From Salaquimonas sp. (GTDB taxonomy: Bacteria; Pseudomonadota; Alphaproteobacteria; Rhizobiales; Rhizobiaceae): a stretch of DNA of 63,915 nucleotides. Positions within the stretch are counted from its first letter, which is position 1. The number at the start of each line of letters is the position of its first letter. This document shows positions 28,969-38,297 of the stretch, one piece after another. A model generated the notes under the pieces. That model saw only the letters and a program-made list of their open reading frames with translations, made no database searches and was not told the DNA's origin. A program made the position numbers and the translations under genes. The stretch spans positions 1 through 63,915 of the forward strand of contig JAJDOK010000057.1 of NCBI GenBank assembly GCA_022340185.1, read 5' to 3'.

Positions 28969-29054
28969 GTTTCCCGGTAAATGCGTCATTGCAGGCGGCT
29001 GCCTGAGAGGTGTGGGTGGCATGTTTCCGAAGGCTGGGGAGGCTCGGATGCGCC

Positions 29055-29083
29055 ACTTATCACACGCATTGCGAAACGGGCAA
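29055..29083 (-). promoter_or_regulatory. Candidate glyA promoter (TTGCCC-N17-ATAAGT)
   Basis: On the minus strand, TTGCCC (29083-29078) and ATAAGT (29060-29055) are spaced by 17 bases in the 118-base gap after the LysR gene. Placement fits the leader of the glyA operon, but the -10 is only a partial match to the consensus. Confidence 0.35.
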
Positions 29084-29086
29084 TGT

Positions 29087-29977
29087 TCAAGACGCGGCGA
29101 ATGAGGTGAGCCTGTCGGCAAGGAAATCATAGACGGCGCGGATGCGGGCGCTGGTGCGCAATTCACGGTGCGTCACCAGCCACATCGGCAAAGGTGAAAT
29201 CTCGAAATCGGCCGCCAGTTCCACCAGTTCGTTGTGGCCGCGCGCCAGATAGCGCGGCGCGAAACCAATGCCGACGCCGGCAAGCAGCGCCTTCCAGCAC
29301 GCCACCTGGCCGTCGCAACGAAAGCGGAAGAAATGCCGGTCGACCTCCATGCCGCCCTGGCGGAACCCCCGGATGACGAGATCGGAGCGGTCATAGCCGA
29401 TGACGACATGACCGGCCAGGTCATCCGGGCCGGTCGGGATTTTTCCTGCACGCTCCAGATAGTCGCGATGGGCATAGGTCGCGGCGGCAATGTCGCCCAT
29501 CTTGCGCGCGACGAGGTCGAGCTGGACCGGCCGCATCATCCTGACCGCGATGTCGGCGTCGCGGCGCAGCAGGTTCTCGATGTCGTTCGACGGTACGAGT
29601 TCGACCTCCAGACCCGGCATCTCGGCGAGCAGATCGGCGATGATCCGCGGCATCACATAGGTGGCGACAATGTCGGAGGCGGTGATGCGCACGGTGCCGG
29701 TCACGTCCTTGGCGCGGCCGGCGGCGGCGAGCGCCACCGCACCCGTTGCATCTGCCACGCTGCGGGCATGTTCGGCGATCGCCAAGGCGGCCTGGGTGGG
29801 CGTTAGCCCGTCCCTGCCGCGCTCGAACAGGGTAACGCCAAGCGCATCCTCCAGTTCGCTGACATGGCGGCCAAGCGTCGGCTGGCTGATGTGGAGCTGG
29901 CGCGCGGCGGCCGACAGCGAGCCGGCATTGAGGACGCCCAGAAAACTTTTCAGCAGATTCCAGTCGAACTGTTCCAT
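29087..29977 (-). CDS. LysR family transcriptional regulator
   Basis: A 296-residue LTTR. The helix-turn-helix is [49 protein letters not shown]; the ligand domain includes [38 protein letters not shown] and a central [11 protein letters not shown]. This pattern is typical of the CrgA-like group that often controls divergent NAD(P)-dependent oxidoreductases. It is divergent from the NmrA-like gene at 30128, the likely target. Inducer unknown. Confidence 0.88.
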   Translation of the reverse strand: MEQFDWNLLKSFLGVLNAGSLSAAARQLHISQPTLGRHVSELEDALGVTLFERGRDGLTPTQAALAIAEHARSVADATGAVALAAAGRAKDVTGTVRITASDIVATYVMPRIIADLLAEMPGLEVELVPSNDIENLLRRDADIAVRMMRPVQLDLVARKMGDIAAATYAHRDYLERAGKIPTGPDDLAGHVVIGYDRSDLVIRGFRQGGMEVDRHFFRFRCDGQVACWKALLAGVGIGFAPRYLARGHNELVELAADFEISPLPMWLVTHRELRTSARIRAVYDFLADRLTSFAAS

Positions 29978-30011
29978 GATCCGTCCCGTCAGCGCCCGGA
30001 CGACGCCTATT

Positions 30012-30023
30012 CATTCGTGAATG
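30012..30023. promoter_or_regulatory. CATTC-GT-GAATG inverted repeat, candidate LysR site
   Basis: A short palindrome between the divergent LysR gene and the NmrA-like gene, 35 bases upstream of the LysR start. The arms are 5 bases with a 2-base centre, consistent with a LysR-type operator but too short to be convincing alone. Confidence 0.35.
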
Positions 30024-30127
30024 GAAGATATGCTATTCTGGGCATTTTCGCATCAATTTTCTATCCCTAGATTCAACCCATGCCGCACCGCCCGGTGCGC
30101 CTGGCTCAAACGAACGGGGTGTTCGCC

Positions 30128-31120
30128 ATGAATGGAAAGACAGGAAGAATTGCCGTACTCGGCGCCAATGGCAGGCTCGGCCGCGAAGCCGTCAAGGCCT
30201 TTCACGAGGCCGGCTGGCAAGTGCGTGCGGTTACGCGCAAGGGCAATGGAACATTTCCACCGGGTGTGGAACAGGCTGCCGCCGACGCGAGCAACGAGGC
30301 GCAATTGATCGCCGCCACACATGGTGCCGATTTCATCTTCAACGGCCTCAACCCGCTTTATCCCACCTGGCAGCGTGACGTGATGGTGCTGGCGAAGAAC
30401 GTTATCGCGGCGGCGCATGCCAATGATGCCGTTCACCTGTTTCCCGGCAATGTCTACAATTACGGCACTACGCTGCCTTCGGTACTGAGCGAGGAAACGC
30501 CGGAACGGCCCGACCACAAGAAGGCGCGGCTTCGCGTCGAGGCGGAGCGCTATTTCGCCGAAGCAGCCGATCAGTTCGACGCTCAGACAATCGTCATTCG
30601 CGCCGGCGACTTTTTCGGCGGCGAAGGCCGCGGTTCCTGGTTCGACCTGATCATCACCTCACCCCTGAAACGCGGCAAGGCCACCTATCCCGGCCCGCGC
30701 AACCTCGTTCATGCCTGGGCCTATCTGCCTGATTTCGCACGCGCTTTCGTGTCGATCGCCGAAAACGCCAGGGGGCTGTCGAAGTTCGAGCGATTCAATT
30801 TCGGCGGCCACAACATCACCGGCGACGAACTGGTCGCCGCACTGGAGGCGGCGACGGGGCAAAAGCTGAAAGTCTCGGGCTTCCCCTGGCCGCTCCTGCG
30901 GCTCGGCGGCATCTTCTATCCGATGTGGCGCGAGGTTGCCGAGATGAGCTATCTGTGGCGCGAGCCGCACGCCATGAATGGCGAAAGGCTGGAAACGGTC
31001 ACCGGACCGCTGCACCACACGCCGCTGGTCCAGGCGTTTCGCCAGTCATTGCAGAATCTCGATCTGCCGGTTGCCGCCGAACCACGCCATCCGCAGGCCA
31101 TACCGTCCATGGCGTCGTAA
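30128..31120 (+). CDS. NAD(P)-binding epimerase/NmrA-like protein
   Basis: A 330-residue Rossmann protein of the extended SDR class. The nucleotide motif is IAVLGANGRLGREAVKAF (GxxGxxG type); YNYGTTLP with a downstream KARLRVEAE and GDFFGGEGRGSW resemble the epimerase/dehydratase fold. The conserved Tyr/Lys is not obvious, so it may be a regulator or a reductase. The ATG at 30128 has a CGGGG run upstream; the frame is open 16 codons further. It is divergent from a LysR gene. Substrate unknown. Confidence 0.8.
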   Translation: MNGKTGRIAVLGANGRLGREAVKAFHEAGWQVRAVTRKGNGTFPPGVEQAAADASNEAQLIAATHGADFIFNGLNPLYPTWQRDVMVLAKNVIAAAHANDAVHLFPGNVYNYGTTLPSVLSEETPERPDHKKARLRVEAERYFAEAADQFDAQTIVIRAGDFFGGEGRGSWFDLIITSPLKRGKATYPGPRNLVHAWAYLPDFARAFVSIAENARGLSKFERFNFGGHNITGDELVAALEAATGQKLKVSGFPWPLLRLGGIFYPMWREVAEMSYLWREPHAMNGERLETVTGPLHHTPLVQAFRQSLQNLDLPVAAEPRHPQAIPSMAS

Positions 31121-31139
31121 TTCGCAATATCAGGAAAAC

Positions 31140-31163
31140 AAAAGGGGCCGAACGGCCCCTTTT
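31140..31163. terminator. Bidirectional terminator (AAAAGGGGCCG/CGGCCCCTTTT)
   Basis: An 11-base-pair perfect stem with a 2-base AA loop; its ends give runs of T in both directions. It separates the convergent NmrA-like gene (+) and the L,D-transpeptidase gene (-). Confidence 0.9.
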
Positions 31164-31183
31164 ACATTGCTCGGTATGGAAGT

Positions 31184-32455
31184 TCAAAGCGCTGTCGAAT
31201 CGAGCGCCAGTTCCTCGACGCCATCGCGGTGATAGATGTCGTCGCGGAATTCGACCACGCCCTTCTGTACCGACCAGGCGGTGACGTAGGTGAAATAGAC
31301 CGGCACCGGGTTCGTCACCTCGACCGGCGTGTTGGCGCCGGTGGCGACGACCTGCTCGATCTGCTGGCGGCCCCAGCCAGGCGTGTCCTTGAGAATCCAG
31401 GTCACCAGATCGCGCACATTCTGCACCCGCACACAGCCAGAGGAGTGGAATCGCTCGATCTGGCCGAACAGCCCCTGCTGCGGCGTATCATGCATGTAGA
31501 CGGCGTGCGGATTGTGAAAGTTGATCTTGACCGAGGCCATGGCGTTGATCTTGCCAGGGTCCTGGCGGAACATGTACTCGGCCGCATCGTCGGTCGACCA
31601 GTCGATGGTCTGCGGCGCGATCTCATCGCCCTTGGAGTCATAGATATGGATGTGGTTGTCGACCAGATAGTCCGGGTCCTTCCGCATCAGCGGAATGATA
31701 TCCTTCTGGATGATCGACTTGGGCGCCGTCCAGTAGGGATTGAAGATGATCTCGTAGATATTGGAGTTGAGTACCGGAGTCTGGCGATCGATCTTGCCGA
31801 CAATCGCCGTGTGACGCTGGACGACCTGACCGAGTTCCACCGCCTCGATCTGGGCGGCGGGAATGTTGACCATGACGTAACGATCGCCGAGATAACCCGA
31901 CATGGCGCGCAGCCGTACGAGATTGGTCTCGAGCTGGCCGAGGCGTATGGAAGCTGGGATGTTCATCGCGGCGTAGGTGTATTTGCCCAGCACGCCATCG
32001 GCAGGAAGGCCGTGACGAAGCTGAAAGCGGCGCACCGCTCCGTCGACCCAGCTGTCGAAAGTCTGCGCTTCGCCGCTCGCGGGCGGCAGATCGCCGGAGA
32101 TCATCAGCCGCTTGCGCAGGATCGGAATGGTAGGTGACGTCGCACCCAGTTGCAGTTTCTCGTTGGCCGGCACCACCGGCCAACCACCGCTGGCGACGAT
32201 GGCGCGGTAATCGTCCATCGCCACTTCGATCAGATCCGGCGTCTGGCTGGAAAGAATGGGAAGGTTGGACGTGCCCGGCCGGTTGTCGCCGCGTCCGGCA
32301 TCGAACTGATCGGACCACTGGCCACGCTGCGGGCTCTGCAGCAGCGTCTGAACGGGATCCTGCGCGAAAGCCCTGCCGCTGAACGCGCCGGCAAGCGCTG
32401 TCCCCGCCATCGCCTGCAGGAAGTTTCGGCGTGCAATCGATACGGTCGGTTTCAT
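31184..32455 (-). CDS. L,D-transpeptidase (YkuD family) with Tat signal
   Basis: A periplasmic peptidoglycan cross-linking or lipoprotein-anchoring enzyme of about 423 residues. The N terminus has a twin-arginine signal, IARRNFLQAMAGTALAGAF. A peptidoglycan-binding helix bundle follows (VDGAVRRFQLRHGLPADGVLGKYTYAAMN), then the YkuD domain with IYEIIFNPYWTAPKSI and the catalytic HSSGCVRVQNVRDL (Cys in SGC). The length and internal PGB domain resemble LdtD/YcbB-type enzymes. Start ATG at 32455 (MKPTVSIARR); the frame is open to 32506. The MarR gene upstream on the same strand is the probable regulator. Confidence 0.9.
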   Translation of the reverse strand: MKPTVSIARRNFLQAMAGTALAGAFSGRAFAQDPVQTLLQSPQRGQWSDQFDAGRGDNRPGTSNLPILSSQTPDLIEVAMDDYRAIVASGGWPVVPANEKLQLGATSPTIPILRKRLMISGDLPPASGEAQTFDSWVDGAVRRFQLRHGLPADGVLGKYTYAAMNIPASIRLGQLETNLVRLRAMSGYLGDRYVMVNIPAAQIEAVELGQVVQRHTAIVGKIDRQTPVLNSNIYEIIFNPYWTAPKSIIQKDIIPLMRKDPDYLVDNHIHIYDSKGDEIAPQTIDWSTDDAAEYMFRQDPGKINAMASVKINFHNPHAVYMHDTPQQGLFGQIERFHSSGCVRVQNVRDLVTWILKDTPGWGRQQIEQVVATGANTPVEVTNPVPVYFTYVTAWSVQKGVVEFRDDIYHRDGVEELALDSTAL

Positions 32456-32683
32456 CACGGTCCGTTTCAGCCCCAATTCGAAAACTATCGCGACACGATA
32501 GGCCAACTCCGTCTGCGGCCCGAAACTGTGTCACACTGTCTTCAAGACATGGTTAACAGGCCGTAGCGCCACACGCCAAATCAACCTCTTGCGAGGGTGA
32601 AAGCACCAAATATGGGCGAGTTTCGGGCAAGACAAGGCCGGGACTCAACGGGCTGGCATTTTGTTGCTTCAAAAACTCAATGA

Positions 32684-32713
32684 GAAAGGGCCCGCGCAAG
32701 CGCGGGCCCTTTC
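32684..32713 (-). terminator. Terminator after the MarR gene (GAAAGGGCCCGCGC stem)
   Basis: A 14-base-pair perfect hairpin (GAAAGGGCCCGCGC / GCGCGGGCCCTTTC) with an AA loop, 23 bases past the stop of the minus-strand MarR gene. It separates this gene from the transpeptidase, so the two are probably separate transcripts; on the plus strand a short T-run also follows. Confidence 0.85.
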
Positions 32714-32735
32714 AAATTCTGGCTATGCGCCAGTC

Positions 32736-33248
32736 TCAGAGCCGATAGAGGATCTGGTCGGTCCAGAAACGGTCGAGACGCTGCAGCGAGCGGTTCATAC
32801 GAGCGAACTCGTCGGCATTGATGCCGCCGACCTGCTCGATCGAACCGATATGACGGCTGTACAGCTTCTCGACGATTTCCGCGACGGCCTGTCCCTCATC
32901 CGTCAGGCTGATGCGCACCGAACGGCGATCGACGCGCGAGCGCTGGTGGTGGATCATTCCCTGCTCGACCAGTTTCTTGAGATTGTAGGAAACATTGGAG
33001 CCGAGATAGTAGCCACGCGTGCGCAATTCGCCGGCGGTGAGTTCCGAATTGCCGATATTGTAAAGAAGCAGTGCCTGCACCGAGTTGATATCGTTGCGGC
33101 CCTGGCGGTCGAACTCGTCCTTGATCACGTCGAGCAGACGGCGATGCAGCCTTTCGACGAGAGTCAGGGTTTCGAGATACTGGGTCTTGATGTCACCGGT
33201 CGGCTGCGGCTCGATAGCCTTGCCCACCAATTCGAACTGGTTCTGCAT
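32736..33248 (-). CDS. ldtR: MarR family regulator, LdtR-like
   Basis: A 170-residue winged-helix regulator: DIKTQYLETLTLVERLHRRLLDVIKDEFDRQGRNDINSVQALLLYNIG, then the DNA-binding RTRGYYLGSNVSYNLKKLVEQGMIHHQRSRVDRRSVRISLTDEG. This form matches LdtR of Rhizobiales, described in Candidatus Liberibacter asiaticus as an activator of an L,D-transpeptidase gene and of osmotic tolerance; the neighbouring transpeptidase fits. The symbol is by resemblance and context. I chose the ATG at 33248 (MQNQFELVG); the frame is open to 33317. A strong terminator follows. Confidence 0.85.
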   Translation of the reverse strand: MQNQFELVGKAIEPQPTGDIKTQYLETLTLVERLHRRLLDVIKDEFDRQGRNDINSVQALLLYNIGNSELTAGELRTRGYYLGSNVSYNLKKLVEQGMIHHQRSRVDRRSVRISLTDEGQAVAEIVEKLYSRHIGSIEQVGGINADEFARMNRSLQRLDRFWTDQILYRL

Positions 33249-33420
33249 TGTAGTCGCCTCTCTGTCCCGGCAGGATTGTTTTCCCCCTGCTCTGTGAAGG
33301 CAACCTACATCTTTCAAATAAAATTCGACTTAAAGCACAGGCTTAATTACGGGTTAGCGCGAAAGGTAAAAATGTAGTTTCTGCAAGCGTCTGGAGCATT
33401 TCCATGAAAGATGATTCAGG

Positions 33421-33864
33421 CTAGCGGCGACGGCGGCGGGAGAAATACTCCGCCAGTTTCAGAGATCCGTATACAGCAATGGCGACGAGTTGGAACGTGA
33501 CCGTCGCATCGGCTCTGCCGAAGCTGTCGTAAAACCAGGCATGCATGGCAATCTGCTGAACGGCGGCGAGGAACCAGACCACCGCGCCCCAGGAAAAGCG
33601 GCCCCACAGTCCGAGAGCGGCGACTGGCAACAGCACCGACAGCGATGCCGAGGCAACGCGCCAGTGTTCGGACATGGTGTCGAAACGGAACTCGGCACCG
33701 CCATTATAGCCGGTGACGCGCATCCAGTAGCGAATGGCAAAAAACAGCAGCACGAGCGCAATCGCGCGCACCATGACGGTCTCGATCAGATCGAGTGTCA
33801 CGGTCAAGCCCTGTTCCTGCCCGGGTTCGACACTCACTGACGGCTCCATGTTTGCGTCGTTCAC
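33421..33864 (-). CDS. Small four-TM membrane protein (DUF6163-like)
   Basis: A 147-residue protein with four predicted TM helices (about 27-50, 67-92, 93-110 and 120-140) and a basic C-terminal RRRRR. It resembles the DUF6163 family of Rhizobiales, which is often next to hemB, but I am not certain of the number. The start used is a GTG; an ATG five codons later is also possible and neither has a good ribosome site. It is divergent from hemB. Function unknown. Confidence 0.65.
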   Translation of the reverse strand: MNDANMEPSVSVEPGQEQGLTVTLDLIETVMVRAIALVLLFFAIRYWMRVTGYNGGAEFRFDTMSEHWRVASASLSVLLPVAALGLWGRFSWGAVVWFLAAVQQIAMHAWFYDSFGRADATVTFQLVAIAVYGSLKLAEYFSRRRRR

Positions 33865-33985
33865 CGTTGCGAGAGCTATTTCAATGTGCGTGGCATATCA
33901 AGCGCGCGCATGTGCCGCGTGAGTGTTGCAATCGGCTCTTTTTCATGCGTTTTCTCTGACCAAACTGAATCCGAGGGAGGCAGGA

Positions 33986-34987
33986 TTGCCGAATGTCGAT
34001 GAGATAACGGGCCGCCGGCGCATGCGCCGCAACCGCCGGTTCGACTGGTCGCGCCGGCTGGTGCGTGAGACAATAGTGACGGCGGACGACCTGATCTGGC
34101 CGATCTTCATCATCGAAGGCGAGAACCGAACCGAACCGGTCGGCGCCATGCCGGGGGTCGAGCGCCTGACCACCGATCTGGCGGTCGATGCGGCCAGACG
34201 CGCGGTCGCGCTCGGCATTCCGGCGATCGCGACCTTCCCCAACATTCCGCTTGAACAGCGCGACGAGACGGGTTCGGAAATCCTCAATCCCGACAATCTG
34301 ATCAACCGGGTGAGCCGGGCGATCAAGGCGGAGGTGCCGGAAATCGGCATCATCACCGACGTTGCACTCGATCCGTTCACCAGCCACGGCCATGACGGCA
34401 TTCTGCGCGACGGCATCATCGTCAATGACGAAACGGTCGAACAACTGGCGAAGGCCGCCGTGCTGCAGGCGCAGGCCGGCGCCGACATTATCGCTCCGTC
34501 CGACATGATGGACGGGCGCATCGGCGCGATCCGCATCGCGCTCGACGAAGCCGGTTTCAGCGATGTCGCCATCATGTCCTATGCAACGAAATACGCTTCC
34601 GCCTTCTATGGCCCCTATCGCGAGGCGGTCGGCACGGGCGGGCTGCTCAAGGGCGACAAGAAGACCTATTACATAGACCCGGCCAATACCGACGAGGCGC
34701 TGCGCGAGACCGAGCTCGACCTCGAGGAAGGCGCGGACATGGTGATGGTCAAGCCCGGCATGCCCTATCTCGACATCATCCGCAGGGTGAAGGACACGTT
34801 CGCCGTGCCGACCTACGCCTATCAGGTGTCGGGCGAATATTCGATGATCATGGCTGGTGTCGAAAAGGGCTTTTTCGACGAAATACGCGTCATCATGGAG
34901 ACGATGGGCGCCTTCAAGCGGGCCGGCTGCGACGGGGTGCTGACCTATTTCGCACCGAAGGTCGCCGGATGGCTGAAGGAAGGGTGA
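33986..34987 (+). CDS. hemB: Porphobilinogen synthase (delta-aminolevulinic acid dehydratase)
   Basis: Condenses two 5-aminolevulinate molecules to porphobilinogen for heme and tetrapyrrole synthesis. A TIM barrel of 333 residues: RRLVRETIVTADDLIWPIFIIEG, MPGVERL, DVALDPFTSHGHDGI, APSDMMDGRIGAIR, and the Schiff-base lysines in SYATKYASAFYGPYREAVG and MVMVKPGMPYLDIIRR. I chose a TTG at 33986 because GGGAGG lies five bases upstream and the protein then begins LPNVDEITGRRRMRRNRR like relatives; the frame is open to an ATG at 33923 with poorer context. Followed by the RDD gene. Confidence 0.95.
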   Translation: MPNVDEITGRRRMRRNRRFDWSRRLVRETIVTADDLIWPIFIIEGENRTEPVGAMPGVERLTTDLAVDAARRAVALGIPAIATFPNIPLEQRDETGSEILNPDNLINRVSRAIKAEVPEIGIITDVALDPFTSHGHDGILRDGIIVNDETVEQLAKAAVLQAQAGADIIAPSDMMDGRIGAIRIALDEAGFSDVAIMSYATKYASAFYGPYREAVGTGGLLKGDKKTYYIDPANTDEALRETELDLEEGADMVMVKPGMPYLDIIRRVKDTFAVPTYAYQVSGEYSMIMAGVEKGFFDEIRVIMETMGAFKRAGCDGVLTYFAPKVAGWLKEG

Positions 34988-35061
34988 TTCGCCCGCCCTC
35001 CTCAATGGCAACTTGATCCGCCATAATCTCATTCCCATGTGAACCGGGAAAGGAATTGCCC

Positions 35062-35538
35062 ATGCCCGGGAACGAAATGGCGGAAACGCCAGCAACCTAT
35101 GACGATATACGGATCGATCCGCGCCAGCTCGACGGCGTGCGAACGCGGCGCATTCTGGCGTTTCTGGTCGACTACGCCATCGTTTTTTTACTCGTTGTCG
35201 TAGCAGCAGTGGTTGTAGGGTTTCTGGGCGTTCTGACACTTGGCCTTGCATGGCTGCTCTATCCGGTGCTCGGTCTCGTCGTGGCACTCTTCTATGTCGG
35301 CACGACGATGGGCGGGCCGAACCAGGCCACGCCCGGCATGCGGTTTTTTTCCATCCGTATCGAGCGTGACGATGGCAGTCCGATCGACGGAATCACTGCC
35401 ATCGTCCATGCCATCATCTTCTGGGTCTCGAATATCATGTTCACGATGTTGCCTTTGCTCATCTCGCTGTTCTCGCCGAAGAAGAAGCTGATCCAGGACA
35501 TCCTGCTCGGTACGGTGATCGTGCGTTCCGACGTGTGA
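35062..35538 (+). CDS. RDD family membrane protein
   Basis: A 158-residue protein with three TM helices: an RDD-like first helix FLVDYAIVFLLVVVAAVVVGFLG (preceded by RRILAFLVDY), a second around GLAWLLYPVLGLVVALFYV, and a third near IVHAIIFWVSNIMFTML. The stretch TMGGPNQATPGMRFFSIRIERDDG between them is characteristic. Function is unknown in most bacteria. The ATG at 35062 has AGGA seven bases upstream. Lies 74 bases after hemB, a conserved Rhizobiales pair. Confidence 0.85.
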   Translation: MPGNEMAETPATYDDIRIDPRQLDGVRTRRILAFLVDYAIVFLLVVVAAVVVGFLGVLTLGLAWLLYPVLGLVVALFYVGTTMGGPNQATPGMRFFSIRIERDDGSPIDGITAIVHAIIFWVSNIMFTMLPLLISLFSPKKKLIQDILLGTVIVRSDV

Positions 35539-35669
35539 ACCTTCGCGAAAGCGCAATTCAGGCAAAGCCGTTCCACCGCGCGCCGCGTTGCTAGCACATG
35601 TTTTCTTTTCAACCTGCCACCCCGATTGCGATAGAATAGCCAAACAGCAATCTCGGGGACGATGCGGAT

Positions 35670-37502
35670 TTGGAAGCTCCCCTGACGACCATTGCCGGGA
35701 CCGGTCTCGCAATGTGGGCGACCTTCGCCATCATTGCGGTGACCATCCTTTGCTACGCCGTTGAAAAATGGCCGATCGAGGCGGTAGCGCTCGCTTCGCT
35801 CGGCGCGTTTCTGCTGCTTTTCTCTGTTGTGGCACCAGGCGGCGGACCGGAACCGGGCGCACTGGTGGCGGGTTTCGCCAATCCCGCGCTCGTCACCGTC
35901 CTGGCTCTGCTGATCGTCGGGCAGGCACTGTTCAACACCGACGCGCTCGATGCGCCGGCGCAGTGGCTCGCAGACGCGGTCGGCGGCAGGTCGACGCGCA
36001 CGCTCACCGTCCTGCTGGTCGTCGCTGCCGTGATTTCTGCCTTCATCAACAACACGCCCGTCGTCGTGATGTTCATTCCGATCATGACGACATTGGCGCG
36101 CCAGCGCGGTTTCGACGCGGCCAAGGGGCTGATGCCGCTGTCGTTTGCCTCCATTCTGGGCGGCATGACGACACTCATCGGTTCGTCGACCAATCTGCTG
36201 GTTGCCGGTGTTGCCGTGAAGGAGGGAATAGACATCGGATTCTTCGACATTACCGCGCTCGGCACGATCCTGGCGGCGGTCGGCCTGATCTATGTCGTGT
36301 TCGCGCTGCCGCGCGTGCTGCGCCGGCGTGCCGGCATGGCGGAAGAAATCCGGCTGACGACGGGCAAGCAGTTCGTCACCCAGATCGAGATCACCGCCGG
36401 CCATCCGCTGGAAGGAGCACAGGCGCGCGGTGGCATGTTCAGGGAACTGACCGAAATGACGGTGCGCGCGGTCCTGCGCGACGATATTCCGATCCTGCCG
36501 CCGTTCGAGGATATCACGCTCAGGCCCCGCGACGTGCTGATCGTCGCGGCGACGCGCAGCGCGCTTACACGGGCGCTGTCGAAGGGGTCGACCGGCATGC
36601 CGGCCGCCGAGAAGGCCGATGGTGACGAAGAACGCCCGATCGAAGCCGATTTCACGCTGGCAGAGGTGGTCGTCGCGCCCGGTTCGCGCTATGCGGCGCG
36701 AACCATTCACGGTGCCGGCATCCGCGTCAATGACGGCGTCGTGGTGCTCGGCGTCCAGCGCAAGAGCCACATGCAGCGCACCTCGCTCGCGCAGATGCGG
36801 CTGGAACCCGGCGACACCATCCTGGTCGGCGGCCAGCCGGGCGATGTCGCGCGCCTGCGTTCCTCGCGCGACCTGCTGCTGCTGGAATGGTCGACCGCGC
36901 AGGTGCCGATGCGTCGTTATGCGAAACGCGCGCTCGCCGTCTTCGCGGCGGTGGTGCTTGTCGCGGCGACCGGCACATTGCCGATCATGGTGGCCGCCCT
37001 GCTGGGCGCACTCGCCATGATCATGACCGGCTGCATCAACATCCGGCAGGCCTCGCGGGCCTTCGATTCGCGCATCTTCATGCTGGTCGGCGCCTCGATC
37101 GCTGCGGCCACCGCGCTTGAGGCCACCGGCGGGGCGACCTATCTGGCGCATGCAGCGGTCAAAGCGCTCGACGGGCAGCCGGTCGCCGTGCTGCTGTCCA
37201 CCTTCTTCCTGGTGGTGGCGATCCTGTCGAACGCGCTGTCGCATCATGCGACGGCCGTGCTGTTCACCCCGGTTGCCATCGGTATCGCCCAGACGATCGG
37301 CGCCGATCCGTTTCCCTTCGTGGTCGCCGTGATCTTCGCGGCCAACTGCTCGTTTGCGACACCGATCGGCTACCAGACCAATCTGCTCGTCATGGGCCCC
37401 GGCCATTACCGTTTCGCCGATTATCTCACCGCCGGGACGCCGCTTGTCATCCTCATCTGGCTCACCTACTCTTTCGCGGCGCCCTGGTATTATGCCCTAT
37501 GA
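35670..37502 (+). CDS. SLC13 family permease with two TrkA-C (RCK_C) domains
   Basis: A 610-residue ion/anion transporter. Membrane halves flank a cytoplasmic region (about 210-410) that holds two TrkA_C-like domains: [19 protein letters not shown]... and [37 protein letters not shown]. Conserved permease motifs are [15 protein letters not shown] and [10 protein letters not shown] in the first half, and [21 protein letters not shown] and [25 protein letters not shown] in the second. Substrate uncertain (dicarboxylate, sulfate or silicate-type relatives). The start is a TTG; an in-frame ATG at 35712 is an alternative. Stop overlaps the bpt start by four bases. Confidence 0.85.
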   Translation: MEAPLTTIAGTGLAMWATFAIIAVTILCYAVEKWPIEAVALASLGAFLLLFSVVAPGGGPEPGALVAGFANPALVTVLALLIVGQALFNTDALDAPAQWLADAVGGRSTRTLTVLLVVAAVISAFINNTPVVVMFIPIMTTLARQRGFDAAKGLMPLSFASILGGMTTLIGSSTNLLVAGVAVKEGIDIGFFDITALGTILAAVGLIYVVFALPRVLRRRAGMAEEIRLTTGKQFVTQIEITAGHPLEGAQARGGMFRELTEMTVRAVLRDDIPILPPFEDITLRPRDVLIVAATRSALTRALSKGSTGMPAAEKADGDEERPIEADFTLAEVVVAPGSRYAARTIHGAGIRVNDGVVVLGVQRKSHMQRTSLAQMRLEPGDTILVGGQPGDVARLRSSRDLLLLEWSTAQVPMRRYAKRALAVFAAVVLVAATGTLPIMVAALLGALAMIMTGCINIRQASRAFDSRIFMLVGASIAAATALEATGGATYLAHAAVKALDGQPVAVLLSTFFLVVAILSNALSHHATAVLFTPVAIGIAQTIGADPFPFVVAVIFAANCSFATPIGYQTNLLVMGPGHYRFADYLTAGTPLVILIWLTYSFAAPWYYAL

Positions 37503-38254
37503 CCCAACACGCCATAGACACCCCGCAATTCTTCCTGACCGCTCCAGCGCCATGCCCCTATCTGGATGGCCGCAAGGAGCGCAAGGTCTTCACCCATCTC
37601 GTCGGTGAAAAAGCGTTGCAGATCAATGATATGCTGACCCAAGGCGGGTTCCGCCGCTCGCAGAACATCGCCTATCGCCCGGCCTGCGAGAGTTGCCGGG
37701 CCTGCGTGTCGGTCCGTGTGCTGGTTGATTCGTTCGACTGGAAGCCCGGTTTCCGGCGCAACCTGAAAATCAACCGCGACATCGTCGGCAGGCAATTGCC
37801 ACCGGCGCCGACGTCGGAACAGTTCTCGCTTTTCCGTGAATATCTCGATTCACGCCATTCCAGCGGCGGCATGGCCGACATGAGCGCGCTCGACTATGCG
37901 ATGATGGTCGAGGACACGCATGTAAACACCACACTGATCGAATACCGCAAGCGCGGCCCGGATACGGGCATCACGGGCCATGGCGCGGGACCGCTTCTCG
38001 GCGTGGCGCTTACAGACATTCTCGGCAACGGCCTGTCGATGGTCTATTCGTTCTATGCCGATGGCGAACAGCGGCGCAGCCTTGGCACCTTCATGATCCT
38101 CGACCATATCGAGCGGGCGCGGAAATTGGGCCTGCCCTATGTCTATCTCGGCTATTGGGTGAAGGGATCGCAGAAGATGGAATACAAGCGCCGCTTCCAG
38201 CCGCAGGAACACCTGACCGTTACCGGTTGGGAAGAGGCGGCGCTGGAGGATTGA
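37499..38254 (+). CDS. bpt: Aspartate/glutamate leucyltransferase (ATE/Bpt family)
   Basis: Transfers leucine (or arginine) from aminoacyl-tRNA to N-terminal Asp/Glu of target proteins, feeding the N-degron pathway with ClpS. The 251-residue protein has the N-terminal Cys region [18 protein letters not shown] and the [12 protein letters not shown] cluster, then the GNAT-like C-terminal part with [54 protein letters not shown]. It overlaps the permease stop (ATGA). In relatives bpt usually follows the RDD gene directly; here the permease sits between. Confidence 0.92.
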   Translation: MTQHAIDTPQFFLTAPAPCPYLDGRKERKVFTHLVGEKALQINDMLTQGGFRRSQNIAYRPACESCRACVSVRVLVDSFDWKPGFRRNLKINRDIVGRQLPPAPTSEQFSLFREYLDSRHSSGGMADMSALDYAMMVEDTHVNTTLIEYRKRGPDTGITGHGAGPLLGVALTDILGNGLSMVYSFYADGEQRRSLGTFMILDHIERARKLGLPYVYLGYWVKGSQKMEYKRRFQPQEHLTVTGWEEAALED

Positions 38255-38297
38255 GCGGCACGGGCCTCGCAGGCACGTGCAGATTGAATGGGAGCAG

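Noticed and set aside
28969-29086. CTCTCAGGC-like stretch in the glyA leader suggesting a glycine riboswitch
   Set aside because: Only the CTCAGGC part is present on the minus strand; the conserved CCGAAGG core is in the wrong orientation and the paired stems are not formed in order. No riboswitch is called.
35292-37406. Open antisense frame over the SLC13 gene (over 700 codons)
   Set aside because: Rich in Arg, His, Gly and Asp as expected for the antisense strand of a high-GC gene; no domain or start context, while the plus-strand gene has clear motifs.
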